This document shows positions 1 to 7,969 of a stretch of 64,000 nucleotides of DNA, in pieces. This DNA comes from Candidatus Binatus soli (lineage in GTDB: Bacteria; Desulfobacterota; Binatia; Binatales; Binataceae): contig DLMJ01000021.1 of assembly GCA_002479255.1 (NCBI GenBank), forward strand, positions 1-64,000. The letters are read 5' to 3'. Position 1 is the first letter of the stretch; every line of letters begins with the position of its first letter. A model generated the notes under the pieces. It worked only from the letters and a program-made list of their open reading frames with translations. It was not told where the DNA came from and ran no database searches. Made by a program: the position numbers and the translations under genes.

Positions 1-771
1 CAAAAGGTTCTGACGACGTACAGGGCGCGCAAAGCTGGCCACAGCGAAATTGACGAATGGAAGAAGCCACTAAGGGAAGTAAGGGAATTGGCGCGCCTCG
101 ACTACGTGTGCGCCATGCGCCCGGTGCTCGATTACCGCACGTTGCGCGCCATTATCCGCGAGGCGAGGAAGATATGGCCGCAGCTGAACCGCGAACAGTT
201 TCGGGCCGTGACGCTCAACCAGCTCGCCGCGCTTTCGTCGGACCTGCGTATCCATCTTCAGGCCACCCCTTATCGGGGACCCGAAGGCATGGCGCTACGA
301 GGCTTTTACGTGGACAAAACCCCCGAAGCGCTGAAGCATCCGCTCATTTATCTCAACACCGCACATCATCCGGGCGCGGTCTCGACAACCTTCGTGCATG
401 AGATAGGCCATCACGTGACGGCGAAGGTTACGGGGCACGCCGGCGACGGAGTTCATTATTACTTTAACGGTGCCCTTCGCCGTCATCTTGCCGAACCGGC
501 GGAACTCGCGGCGGACGTGATCGTGAGCCTTGCGGCGTATCCCGAACCGCTCGCGCGCAGAATTTTCGCGACGCCGCGCGATTGGGGGTTCATCGCGGGC
601 GCCGACAGGATTCCCGACCCGGCGTTTGCGCGGACTCGCGAGCACGTGCGGGAATTGTGCGGATTTGATTTTGGCGCTTCACTACCGCCCGGCCAGTGCT
701 TCCATTATCTGACCGGGATGATCCACTACGCAAAACTCCGATGGGCACTACTGGCGGAATACGAACTATGA
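1..771 (+). CDS. HExxH metalloprotease-like protein, 5' partial
   Basis: The frame is open from base 1, with no stop before the first internal starts (TTG at 88, ATG at 115), so the gene probably begins before the window. The protein carries a zincin motif HEIGHH at about residues 105-110 counted from the TTG, then an AELAAD segment about 45 residues later that could supply the third zinc ligand. This arrangement resembles ImmA/IrrE (DUF955) peptidases, which cleave a partner repressor, but overall similarity is weak. It overlaps the downstream XRE regulator gene by four bases (ATGA), implying translational coupling and a functional pair. The zincin call is fairly safe; membership of the ImmA family is inference. 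Confidence 0.65.
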   Translation, partial: QKVLTTYRARKAGHSEIDEWKKPLREVRELARLDYVCAMRPVLDYRTLRAIIREARKIWPQLNREQFRAVTLNQLAALSSDLRIHLQATPYRGPEGMALRGFYVDKTPEALKHPLIYLNTAHHPGAVSTTFVHEIGHHVTAKVTGHAGDGVHYYFNGALRRHLAEPAELAADVIVSLAAYPEPLARRIFATPRDWGFIAGADRIPDPAFARTREHVRELCGFDFGASLPPGQCFHYLTGMIHYAKLRWALLAEYEL

Positions 772-1202
772 AAAAAGAAACTCTCGGTCAGGTCCTCAAA
801 CAGCGTCGCGGCGCTTATGCCTACACCCAGCGCGAACTTGCGCGCAAACTCGGGGTCAAGGCCAGCCACGTCGCCTATCTCGAAAACGGACGGCGCCGCC
901 CTTCCCTGTCGCTGCTCTCGCGGCTGGCGGATACGCTCGCGCTCGACAAGCAGCGGCTGTTCCTGCTGGCGCATCCCGAGGCGCATTGGCTAGTCGGTAA
1001 GAATTACGAGCCTGCGCCCGCCAAACGGCAGGAAAACGCATGGAGCAAGTTTGTGCACGATCGCGGGATGCTGGCGCGTCACAAGGTGACGGATCGGGAG
1101 CTCAAGGTCCTGCAGAAGGTGAGCATGCTCGGCCGCGTGTCGGCGCCGAATCAGTTCTTGTTCATCTTGAACGCGATTCGCCAGGCGGTTGAAGAGGAAT
1201 AG
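768..1202 (+). CDS. XRE-family helix-turn-helix regulator
   Basis: A 144-residue protein. An N-terminal helix-turn-helix of the Cro/C1 type spans about residues 5-62, with TQRELARKLGV as helices 1-2 and ASHVAYLENGRRRPS as the recognition region, followed by a short helical C-terminus. I chose the ATG at 768, which overlaps the metalloprotease stop as ATGA; a longer reading from 696 lies wholly inside the upstream gene and is unlikely. Placement directly after an HExxH protein suggests a protease-controlled repressor pair like ImmR/ImmA, although gene order is reversed relative to the classical mobile-element version. Target genes are unknown. Confidence 0.8.
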   Translation: MKKETLGQVLKQRRGAYAYTQRELARKLGVKASHVAYLENGRRRPSLSLLSRLADTLALDKQRLFLLAHPEAHWLVGKNYEPAPAKRQENAWSKFVHDRGMLARHKVTDRELKVLQKVSMLGRVSAPNQFLFILNAIRQAVEEE

Positions 1203-1231
1203 CCGAACTCGCGCTTCACCTCTTCAACTTT

Positions 1232-1360
1232 TCAACTGCCCTTTGCTGGCGGCCCGCCGATTCCCTTGAGGAATTCGCCGCGGGCAGCCATCGGGTCGCG
1301 CGCAACCGCCTTGTTGATGGCGGTCAGCCTTTGTAACCGGGCGAAACCCGCATCCTTATC
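1232..1360 (-). pseudogene. Possible 3' remnant of a coding sequence
   Basis: On the minus strand, between the XRE gene and the next small ORF, an open frame of about 42 codons ends with a TGA at 1232-1234 and reads like protein, with the segment LTAINKAVARDPMAARGEF. It has no ribosome-binding site and no start other than an internal ATG, and a stop closes it at 1361-1363. It could be the tail of a decayed gene or chance coding-like sequence in GC-rich DNA. I see nothing else in this 250-base gap apart from one copy of a dispersed palindromic repeat at its right end. Confidence 0.2.
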
Positions 1361-1365
1361 TTATC

Positions 1366-1388
1366 ATTGGGTGCAGGGGTCGCCCTTG
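1366..1388 (-). repeat. Dispersed palindromic repeat, copy 1
   Basis: Read on the minus strand, this 23-base segment matches 43381-43403 at 21 of 23 positions (shared core gacccctgcacccaat). It contains an imperfect CAGGGGT/ACCCCTG palindrome. A third, more diverged copy lies near 44720. It sits between a small gene and a possible gene remnant. Confidence 0.5.
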
Positions 1389-1454
1389 CCGATGCCAAGC
1401 CGTTGAGGAGGCGCATGCGATGGTTTAGGCTCAGGTGATGGAAGTGTATTTTCG

Positions 1455-1718
1455 ATGAAGATCGATATCGACCTCAAGTCCGGATTTCTGCAGAACCTCA
1501 AGCGCGAAGTGCTCGAATCGCTCAATCTCGAAGAACGCGCGATCATCGAGGTTTCCACCGGCGAGATGGGCAACAAACCCGACGCGGTCAAGCTTGGATG
1601 GCTCAAGATGCGGACCAAGGAGACCTGGACCAAGCAGCGCTACACCAAGGCTCTCGGCCGCACCATGGAAAAGCTCCGCGAAGCAGTGGCTCTGGCAGAA
1701 AAGGACAAGAGAGACTGA
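1455..1718 (+). CDS. Small conserved-looking protein of unknown function
   Basis: An 87-residue soluble protein starting at an ATG preceded by GGAAG about nine bases upstream. It has no signal peptide or membrane segment. The N-terminal half is acidic and the C-terminal half is rich in Lys and Arg and predicted helical (KALGRTMEKLREAVALAEK). I do not recognise a family. It ends 18 bases before the convergent tyrS stop. A dispersed palindromic repeat lies about 70 bases upstream. Confidence 0.55.
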   Translation: MKIDIDLKSGFLQNLKREVLESLNLEERAIIEVSTGEMGNKPDAVKLGWLKMRTKETWTKQRYTKALGRTMEKLREAVALAEKDKRD

Positions 1719-1735
1719 CCGCTCGGGCGCGCCTG

Positions 1736-2935
1736 TCAGGGCTCAATCCGCGCCACTCGACGCTTGCCCACTTCGAGCACCTTGTGCTCGCCCGGCACGA
1801 AGCGAAAATTCACATCGGTTATCGTGCGGCCGTCCACCCGCACCGCTCCCTGGCTCACCAGGCGCCGCGCCTCGCTGGTCGAAGGCGTGAACTGTAACTG
1901 CTTCATCAGTTCGCAAATCCACAGATCCTCGGCGATTCGATACACCTGCGCGCTGGCGGGAATTTCCCGGCGCTGGAACTTGCTCTCGAAGTATTGCTCG
2001 GCGCGATTTGCGGCGCGTGCGCCGTGGTATTCGGCGACGATCGCGCGGGCGAGGCGTTTTTTCGCTTCCATCGGATGCAATCCGCCCGACTTCACCGCCG
2101 CGATCTCTTCCGGCGCGGCCTTCGTGAGCAACTCGTAGTATCGAACCATCAGTTGATCGGGCGCCGACATCAGCTTGCCGTACATGTCCTCGGGCTTGTC
2201 GGTCAGCCCGACGTAGTTTCCGTATGACTTGGACATTTTGCGCACGCCGTCGAGACCTTCGAGCAGCGGCATCGTCATCACCGCTTGCGGCGCTTGTCCG
2301 AAGTGTCTTTGCAGCTCGCGGCCAACCAGCATGTTGAACTTCTGATCGGTGCCGCCAATCTCGAGATCCGCTTCCAGCGCGACCGAATCGTAACCCTGAA
2401 TCACGGGATAGAGCAGTTCGTGCAGGAACAGCGGCTCCTGCTCCGCGAGCCGCTTCTCGAAGTCGTCACGCTCCAATAGACGGGCGACGCTCACCTTCGC
2501 CGCAATTTCGATCAGGCGGCGCACGCCCATTTCATTCATCCACTCGCTGTTGAAGCGAACCTCGGTGCGCTCGCGATCGAGAATCTTGAACGCCTGTGCG
2601 CGATAGGTTTCCGCGTTGCTCTCGATCTGATCGCGCGACAGCGGCTTTCGCGTCTCGGAGCGTCCGGTGGGATCGCCGATCATCGCCGTGAAGTCGCCGA
2701 CCAGGAAAATTACAGTGTGGCCCGCATCCTGAAAGTCGCGCAGCTTCTTGAGCGTCAGGCTGTGACCGAGATGCAGATCGGGCGCGGTCGGATCCATCCC
2801 GAGCTTGATCCTGAGCGGCCGGCCGAGCGCGAGTTTGGCCGCGAGCTCGGCCGGAGAAATGACCTCGCTGCTGCCCCTGGCGAGCGCGGCAGCCTGTTCA
2901 TTCGCCTGATTTTCGTTCACGTTCCGATTCGTCAA
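1736..2935 (-). CDS. tyrS: Tyrosyl-tRNA synthetase
   Basis: A class I aminoacyl-tRNA synthetase that activates tyrosine and charges tRNA-Tyr in the cytosol. The 399 residues match the shorter TyrRS subgroup. The HIGH-type motif is HLGH at about 55-58, the tyrosine/ATP site region is IGGTDQKFNMLVGREL at about 194-209, and the KMSKS loop is intact at about 234-238. A C-terminal S4-type RNA-binding domain covers roughly 335-395. The first start is TTG at 2935; a GTG at 2920 is an alternative and neither has a strong Shine-Dalgarno. It is monocistronic and convergent with the small gene downstream. Confidence 0.95.
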   Translation of the reverse strand: MTNRNVNENQANEQAAALARGSSEVISPAELAAKLALGRPLRIKLGMDPTAPDLHLGHSLTLKKLRDFQDAGHTVIFLVGDFTAMIGDPTGRSETRKPLSRDQIESNAETYRAQAFKILDRERTEVRFNSEWMNEMGVRRLIEIAAKVSVARLLERDDFEKRLAEQEPLFLHELLYPVIQGYDSVALEADLEIGGTDQKFNMLVGRELQRHFGQAPQAVMTMPLLEGLDGVRKMSKSYGNYVGLTDKPEDMYGKLMSAPDQLMVRYYELLTKAAPEEIAAVKSGGLHPMEAKKRLARAIVAEYHGARAANRAEQYFESKFQRREIPASAQVYRIAEDLWICELMKQLQFTPSTSEARRLVSQGAVRVDGRTITDVNFRFVPGEHKVLEVGKRRVARIEP

Positions 2936-3043
2936 TTCCGTTCGCCGGAGTTCCAGTGGCCCTCAAGCGTACAGGATTATTGACGGCGCGGAATAGCCCG
3001 CCCGCCACTGCTATCGGACTCGCTGCGCGCGGATTATCCGCGA

Positions 3044-3526
3044 TTAGCCGCTCGCCTGCCTTGTATAGTGCGCTCGCTTGCCCGCGGTCCGAATGCGGCG
3101 GCGACTGTCATGCACGCCTTGCAGCTGGCGGACGGGGATCATGCCGAGCCTCCGCAACCTTCGTTCCACCACGCCGAGTGCATGCTCGTGGAGAATGCCG
3201 ACTTCGCGCAGCCGGAACTCGTGGTCCGGGAACTCCAGCCTGCCTGCCTTGCAGGCGTGCGAAAATGTGCGCCGACGCACGCCGAAGCAGGTCGGCCCGT
3301 AGAGTTCGCTGAGCAGCCACAGCGGGATCTCGTCGAGACCTCGCATGCACCATCCGATACATTGGTAGTCGTCGAATGCGTTGGCAGCCACCGTGCACGC
3401 ATCCACCGGCAATTCGTCCGCCACCAACCGTCTCGTCCGTCCGCTGTGAAGCAGCTCGCGCAAGCGGAAATAAAAGCGCAGAGCTTCCTCCGCTCTTCTG
3501 AAGCGGGTCTTGTTTTCATCAAACAT
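3044..3526 (-). CDS. Hypothetical protein
   Basis: A 160-residue protein of unknown function. The ATG at 3526 is preceded by AGGGGG at good spacing and is preferred over an upstream TTG at 3553. It is rich in Arg, Leu and Glu, with an amphipathic helical N-terminus (RRAEEALRFYFRLRELLHS) and a central aromatic region (YQCIGWCMRGLDEIPLWLL). No signal peptide or membrane segment is evident. The tail after about residue 140 is Arg-rich and low in complexity. I do not recognise the family; a DNA-associated role is possible but not shown. Confidence 0.55.
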   Translation of the reverse strand: MFDENKTRFRRAEEALRFYFRLRELLHSGRTRRLVADELPVDACTVAANAFDDYQCIGWCMRGLDEIPLWLLSELYGPTCFGVRRRTFSHACKAGRLEFPDHEFRLREVGILHEHALGVVERRLRRLGMIPVRQLQGVHDSRRRIRTAGKRAHYTRQASG

Positions 3527-3773
3527 GGGCAGCCCCCTATTCCCCCGATGCAAAATTATGAGACCGCACGCAGCGTGTGGCCGACGGGGGCTAACCCAGG
3601 CCCCTCTCGCGTCTGCACGAATAGCGCAGCCATCCGAACGGGACGCGAAATTTACCCGCCCAACGCGACGAGGGCTCCAGTCTTTGATTGCTCTAGCGCG
3701 GCGCCAGTCGCCAAGTCAACAGAATGATTATACTATCGGACAATTTGTTATCCGCGCGGTCGCTGAACACGTT

Positions 3774-4427
3774 CTAGCCGCGATGATTGTAGCGATTCAT
3801 TGCGGCTTCGAGTCCGTGCTCCGCGATCGCCTCGACCGCGCTCGCTGCACGCTCGAGGATCGGCGTGAGCGCCTGTCCTTCGGCGGCGGTCATTGGACGG
3901 AGCAGGTAGTCCTTGTTTTCTTCGTTCTCCGGCGGCCGGCCGATTCCTATTCTGACCCGAATGAAGTCCGTTGTTCCAAGCGACTCCGCGATTGAACGAA
4001 CGCCGCGGTTGCCGGCATCGCCGCCCCCCTGTTTGATTCTGAGTCGGCCCGCTTCGAGGTCGAGTTCGTCATGCACCACGATCAGGTGCTCGGGAGCAAT
4101 TTTGAAATATCCGAGCAGGTCCGAAATACATTCACCGCTTAGATTGTAAAAAGTCTGCGGCTTGACGAGTATCGCCGGCTTTCCGGCCAGCATGACTTCA
4201 GCGGTGACGCCTTTGAATCTCCGCCGGCTCATTCCGGCGCCTCTTGCTCTCGCGATTCGATCGATTGTCATGAACCCGGCGTTGTGACGCGCGCGCGAGT
4301 ATTCTTCGCCGGGATTTCCCAGCCCGGCCGCTACCCATTGAATCGATGAACGCGATTCGGATTCGGACTTCTTTTCGGATTGGCGGGACGAACGGAAATT
4401 CCCGAACAGACGCTTGATCGCCGCCAT
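3774..4427 (-). CDS. pth: Peptidyl-tRNA hydrolase
   Basis: Releases tRNA from peptidyl-tRNA that drops off ribosomes. After a basic/serine-rich N-terminal extension of about 30 residues come the Pth signatures: GLGNPGEEYSRARHNAGF with the catalytic His, the PQTFYNLSG substrate loop, VHDELDL with the catalytic Asp, and GGGDAGNRGVRSI, a variant of the usual GGHNGLRS loop that keeps the Asn. The 217-residue length exceeds the usual 185-200 because of the extension. The ATG at 4427 lies 14 bases after the hisC stop. A much longer upstream reading overlaps hisC and is rejected. Confidence 0.93.
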   Translation of the reverse strand: MAAIKRLFGNFRSSRQSEKKSESESRSSIQWVAAGLGNPGEEYSRARHNAGFMTIDRIARARGAGMSRRRFKGVTAEVMLAGKPAILVKPQTFYNLSGECISDLLGYFKIAPEHLIVVHDELDLEAGRLRIKQGGGDAGNRGVRSIAESLGTTDFIRVRIGIGRPPENEENKDYLLRPMTAAEGQALTPILERAASAVEAIAEHGLEAAMNRYNHRG

Positions 4428-4441
4428 CAAATTCAACCGGC

Positions 4442-5527
4442 TCACGTATGGATGCGGCGCTTCGATTTCGATGGAGTTGCGCGGACCAACGGCTCGAGCG
4501 CCTTGAACAGCGCGGCCATCTCGGCCGGAGTTCCAATCGAGATTCGGATAGCGTCCTGAAGCAACGGTGTTGCGAAATGCCGGACCAGGATTCCGGCCCG
4601 GCGCAACCCTCGCGTGACGGGCGCCATGTCGCGGCCCGACATCCGCGCGAGCACGAAATTCGCCTGCGACGGCGGTACCACGAAGCCAAGCTTGCGCAGC
4701 CGCGCCTCGGTCAGAGCGCGCGTCCGAATTACCTTTGCGACATTGCGGCGCATCCAACCGGAGTCGCGCAGCGCTTCGGCCCCCGCGGCGAGCGCGACCC
4801 GGCTCAAGTTGTACGAATCCTTGACCTTCAGCAGCGCGTCGATCACCGGCGGATGCGCAAAACACAGGCCCAGCCGCATCCCGGCCAGCGAATAGGACTT
4901 CGACAGGGTGCGCAGAACTACAACGTTGCGATGGCGCCGGACCAGGCCGAGCGCGTTCTCTTCGGCAAAGTCCGCGTACGCTTCGTCGATCACGAGCAAT
5001 CTGCCGTCCAGGCGTTTTGCCAGCACGCCCAGGCTGCGGGTGGGAGTCGAGCTACCCGACGGCGAATTGGGACTGCACACGATCGTGAGATTGGCGCGCG
5101 CCTGCGCCAGCGCGTCGAGCGGCAGCTCGAAGTCGGCGCCGACCGGACAGTGAATGATTCGCGCCTCCTGCACCAGCGCCAACGTGTCGTACAGCGAATA
5201 CGTCGGAACCGGATATGCCACAGTGTCGCCGCTTCCGAGCGTCGCACGAAACACCATCGCGAGCAGTTCGTCCGAGCCGTTGCCCGCCATGATCATGCTT
5301 TGCGGTATCGAGTAGATTCGCGAGGCGCTCGCCACGAATTCATCGGCGCGCGGCGCCGGATACAGGCGGATCGCCGAACCTGCCATCGCTTTCGCAACCG
5401 CGCGGCGCACCCGCGGCGACGGCGGATACGGGTTTTCATTGGTGTTGAGCTTGATTAAGCGTTGGCCCGGGCGCGGCTGCTCGCCGGGCCGGTACGCCGC
5501 CATCTTTTTGATCGATTCGCGAAACAT
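4442..5527 (-). CDS. hisC: Histidinol-phosphate aminotransferase
   Basis: A PLP-dependent class I/II aminotransferase converting imidazole-acetol phosphate to histidinol phosphate in histidine biosynthesis. The 361 residues include the N-terminal LNTNENPYPPSP motif, the PLP-phosphate segment NGSDELLAMVF, the CSPNSPSG loop and the Schiff-base lysine in RTLSKSYSLAGMRLG at about residue 209. It lies seven bases downstream of the oxidoreductase gene and 14 bases upstream of pth in a tight minus-strand operon. No other his genes are in the window. Some HisC-like enzymes act on other substrates, but the motif set is typical. Confidence 0.92.
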   Translation of the reverse strand: MFRESIKKMAAYRPGEQPRPGQRLIKLNTNENPYPPSPRVRRAVAKAMAGSAIRLYPAPRADEFVASASRIYSIPQSMIMAGNGSDELLAMVFRATLGSGDTVAYPVPTYSLYDTLALVQEARIIHCPVGADFELPLDALAQARANLTIVCSPNSPSGSSTPTRSLGVLAKRLDGRLLVIDEAYADFAEENALGLVRRHRNVVVLRTLSKSYSLAGMRLGLCFAHPPVIDALLKVKDSYNLSRVALAAGAEALRDSGWMRRNVAKVIRTRALTEARLRKLGFVVPPSQANFVLARMSGRDMAPVTRGLRRAGILVRHFATPLLQDAIRISIGTPAEMAALFKALEPLVRATPSKSKRRIHT

Positions 5528-5534
5528 GTGTGAA

Positions 5535-6578
5535 TTATGAATCGAGCGGCAGCTTGATTCGACTCCCGGTCCGCGACGAACGATAGCAAGCCTCGACCGC
5601 CTCGACCGCGCGCAGTCCGTCGTTCCCGTCGGGCGAAGGTTTCACCCGGCCTTGAATCGCACCCACGAAGTTTGCCGCGAGCTCGCGAAACGGAGCGAGC
5701 AGATCGCGTGGATCGAAACGACTCATCACGTCGCCGCGCGAGAACCCCGGCGCCGGACTGCCGTCGGCCTTCAGAATCGAGATGTCCTGGCGTGGATAAC
5801 CCGCCATCGCCCTGCCCTCGCTTGCGTAAATCTCGATTGCCGACAACGGCGGCATGCTGCTCCAACTCGCCTCGACCACGCCGATCGCACCCGACTTGAA
5901 CTGGATAATCATCGCGCCCGTGTCCTCGACTTCGATCTGTTTGGCCAGGATGCAAACCTGTCCCGACACGGAATCGATCTCGCCCATGATCCAGATTGCA
6001 AGATCGGCGACATGAACGCCAAGATCGAGCATCGCGCCGCCACCTGCTTCCGAAGCCGTCGTGAACCACTTCTGTCCCGGCGCCCAGGACTCGGGTCCGC
6101 CATGCGAAAGGCGCGCGCGAATGAAATGAGGTCTGCCAATCGCCCCGCTCGTGACGGCGTCCTTGATAGCGCGCTCGATTCCGCCGAAGCGCTGCTGCAT
6201 CGCGACCATCAGCACCCGCCGAGCCTTCGCCGCCGCATCGACCATCGTGCGCGCCGCGGCGGCAGTCGGCGCCATCGGCTTTTCCACGAGGACGTGCGCG
6301 CCCGCGCTGAGCGCCTTTACAGTAAATTCGCAATGCAAATAATTCGGCGTGAAGATTCCGACCGCGTCGGGACGCTCGCGCGCCAACATCTCGTCGAAAT
6401 CGGAATAGACGTTCGGCCGGCCTGCGTCACCCGGCCAAATCGCCCGTGCAACGCGCTCGGCCTTGTCAGCGGTGCGGCTCTGTATCGCGATGATTTGGGC
6501 GTCGGCGATGCTCCGGAGCGCCGGGATGTGCGCGCGTTCGGTAATCGCGCCGGCGCCGGCAATCGCAATCTTGATCAT
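5535..6578 (-). CDS. Gfo/Idh/MocA-family oxidoreductase
   Basis: A 347-residue NAD(P)-dependent sugar or inositol dehydrogenase-like enzyme. The N-terminal Rossmann fold begins IKIAIAGAGAITERAHIPAL, and EKPMA at about residue 96 is the conserved cofactor/active-site segment with the catalytic Lys. The C-terminal domain has the conserved HVADLAIW segment. The ATG at 6578 has GGAGG six bases upstream and overlaps the cutA stop by four bases. The substrate cannot be deduced from sequence, and the operon neighbours (hisC, cutA) do not help. Confidence 0.88.
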   Translation of the reverse strand: MIKIAIAGAGAITERAHIPALRSIADAQIIAIQSRTADKAERVARAIWPGDAGRPNVYSDFDEMLARERPDAVGIFTPNYLHCEFTVKALSAGAHVLVEKPMAPTAAAARTMVDAAAKARRVLMVAMQQRFGGIERAIKDAVTSGAIGRPHFIRARLSHGGPESWAPGQKWFTTASEAGGGAMLDLGVHVADLAIWIMGEIDSVSGQVCILAKQIEVEDTGAMIIQFKSGAIGVVEASWSSMPPLSAIEIYASEGRAMAGYPRQDISILKADGSPAPGFSRGDVMSRFDPRDLLAPFRELAANFVGAIQGRVKPSPDGNDGLRAVEAVEACYRSSRTGSRIKLPLDS

Positions 6579-6982
6579 TGGGAACCTCCGCGAAGATTCG
6601 TTGCGCGTTTCGGCGGACCCTTCTTCGCAGGTGCGCGGGGCGGGCCGGTCGATTCAAGCACCCACTTGACGTACGGGGGCGAGCCGCGATCCGCATTCAA
6701 CGCCAGGACTTCCGGCATCTCGTAGGTATGCAACTCGCGCACACGCTTCTCCAGTTTGATGTAAAGAGTGGCGCGGGTCTTCGCAATCAGCAGGTATTCG
6801 CGATCGTCTTCGACCGCATCGCGCCATCGATAAATGGATCGAATCGGTCCGACGATGTTGACGCAGGCCGCCAGCCTTTCGCCCACCAGCACACGCGCGA
6901 TGGAGACCGCCTGCTCCTCGCTGCCCGTGGTCACGAGCACCGCCTTCAGACGATGCGGCGTTCGAAGCGGCATCTCAGCCAC
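6575..6982 (-). CDS. cutA: CutA-like divalent cation tolerance protein
   Basis: A 135-residue trimeric ferredoxin-like protein of the CutA1 family, linked to divalent metal tolerance in some bacteria. The diagnostic segments are VLVTTGSEEQAVSIARVLV, ERLAACVNIV and SIYRWRDAVEDDREYLLIAK, plus the helix HTYEMPEVLAL. The C-terminal tail after about residue 112 is Pro/Lys-rich. The first start is GTG at 6982, with an ATG three codons later. It overlaps the glutaredoxin-like gene by eight bases and the oxidoreductase gene by four, so the three are probably co-translated. Confidence 0.92.
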   Translation of the reverse strand: MAEMPLRTPHRLKAVLVTTGSEEQAVSIARVLVGERLAACVNIVGPIRSIYRWRDAVEDDREYLLIAKTRATLYIKLEKRVRELHTYEMPEVLALNADRGSPPYVKWVLESTGPPRAPAKKGPPKRATNLRGGSQ

Positions 6983-7223
6983 GCACCTCGCGTGCCAGGC
7001 GTTTGTGCAACTCGCCGGGAGTGCATCGATACTTGAACGCCTTGCGATCGTTCACGAACAGAACCGGCACTTCGACTCCGAAGCGCGCCTCGAGGCCGGG
7101 GTCGCCGTCGATCTCGATCCGCTGGAGACGCGCGTCGAATTTCGGAAGTTCGGCCGTAATCGTCTCTTCCATCTCCCGGCACAACTCGCAGTCGTTGCGT
7201 GTGTAGAGAATCAGCTCAATCAT
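6975..7223 (-). CDS. Glutaredoxin-like (DUF836-type) thioredoxin-fold protein
   Basis: An 82-residue thioredoxin-fold protein starting MIELILYTRNDCELC, with the redox CxxC pair at residues 12 and 15 and the cis-Pro segment VEVPVLFVNDR. It is probably a small thiol-disulfide oxidoreductase in the cytosol. The ATG at 7223 is preferred over a longer reading that overlaps the upstream gene. It overlaps cutA by eight bases, continuing the operon. Confidence 0.85.
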   Translation of the reverse strand: MIELILYTRNDCELCREMEETITAELPKFDARLQRIEIDGDPGLEARFGVEVPVLFVNDRKAFKYRCTPGELHKRLAREVRG

Positions 7224-7258
7224 GAATCGGCGGTCGTCTTGCCGCGCATCGGGGTACT

Positions 7259-7969
7259 CTAGCGATCGTGGCGCAGGACTCCAAGCTGATCGAGAACGGA
7301 CTCGGTCGCGGGGCATGGCGACGCGCCCCCGCGATGGCGCGCTCCCGCCAACAATCGCAGATGCGCCGCCAGCAGCATCACGTCGGCCCATCGATCGACG
7401 TCATACCAAGCCGGACCCAGCGCGTACCGAATGCCGGCGCGTTTGAGACGCTTTACGGTTGAATCGAACACGCCGCCGCTGCCCCATCGGATCGCGGTGA
7501 AGATCGGGGGCATCGCGCCGCGCACGCCGAGTGCGTAGTAGCCGCCATCGAGACTCGGCGCGATCAGAACCCGGCTGCGGCGAAGGGCGCCGAGGCTGGC
7601 CGCCAGCAGCGCACCCGGAAGCGAGGGCGTATCGGTGCCGATTAGCAGCGCGCCGGAAGATGAAAATGGTTCGAGCGCCCGCGCCATCCGCTTGCCCAAC
7701 GACCCGTCTCCTTGATCGATCAGTTCGGCGCCGAATCGCCGCGCGAGCCGCCGGAAGTATTTGCTGCGCTCGACACCACCCGCTGCACTCGCCGCGATAA
7801 TGATCCGGGAGGGGCCGATCGAGACTGCCTTGGCGAGCGCGTCGCGAATGAACGCGTCGGACAATGCTGCCGCGGCTGCGGCCGTCATTGCTCCGATCAA
7901 CCGGGTCTTGGCCTGACGCGCGACGGGCTCACGGCAAAATACGATCAGCGCTGGCCGCGACGGGCTCAC
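7259..7969 (-). CDS. DUF2064/TIGR04282-family glycosyltransferase-like protein
   Basis: A 236-residue protein with a GT-A nucleotidyl/glycosyltransferase fold. It opens ALIVFCREPVARQAKTRL, the FxRxPxxGxxKTRL signature of the family, followed by the LLIGTDTPSLPG acidic metal-binding region and a DGGYYALGV motif. Family members are often found near oxidoreductases or radical SAM enzymes, and the substrate is unknown. It overlaps the AsmA-like gene by four bases (ATGA) and lies 35 bases upstream of the glutaredoxin-like gene, so it belongs to the same transcription unit. Confidence 0.88.
   Translation of the reverse strand: MSPSRPALIVFCREPVARQAKTRLIGAMTAAAAAALSDAFIRDALAKAVSIGPSRIIIAASAAGGVERSKYFRRLARRFGAELIDQGDGSLGKRMARALEPFSSSGALLIGTDTPSLPGALLAASLGALRRSRVLIAPSLDGGYYALGVRGAMPPIFTAIRWGSGGVFDSTVKRLKRAGIRYALGPAWYDVDRWADVMLLAAHLRLLAGARHRGGASPCPATESVLDQLGVLRHDR

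Noticed and set aside
3774..4865. Long N-terminal extension of pth
   Set aside because: The extra 146 codons overlap hisC in another frame and are Arg/Ala-rich shadow sequence; Pth similarity starts after ATG 4427.
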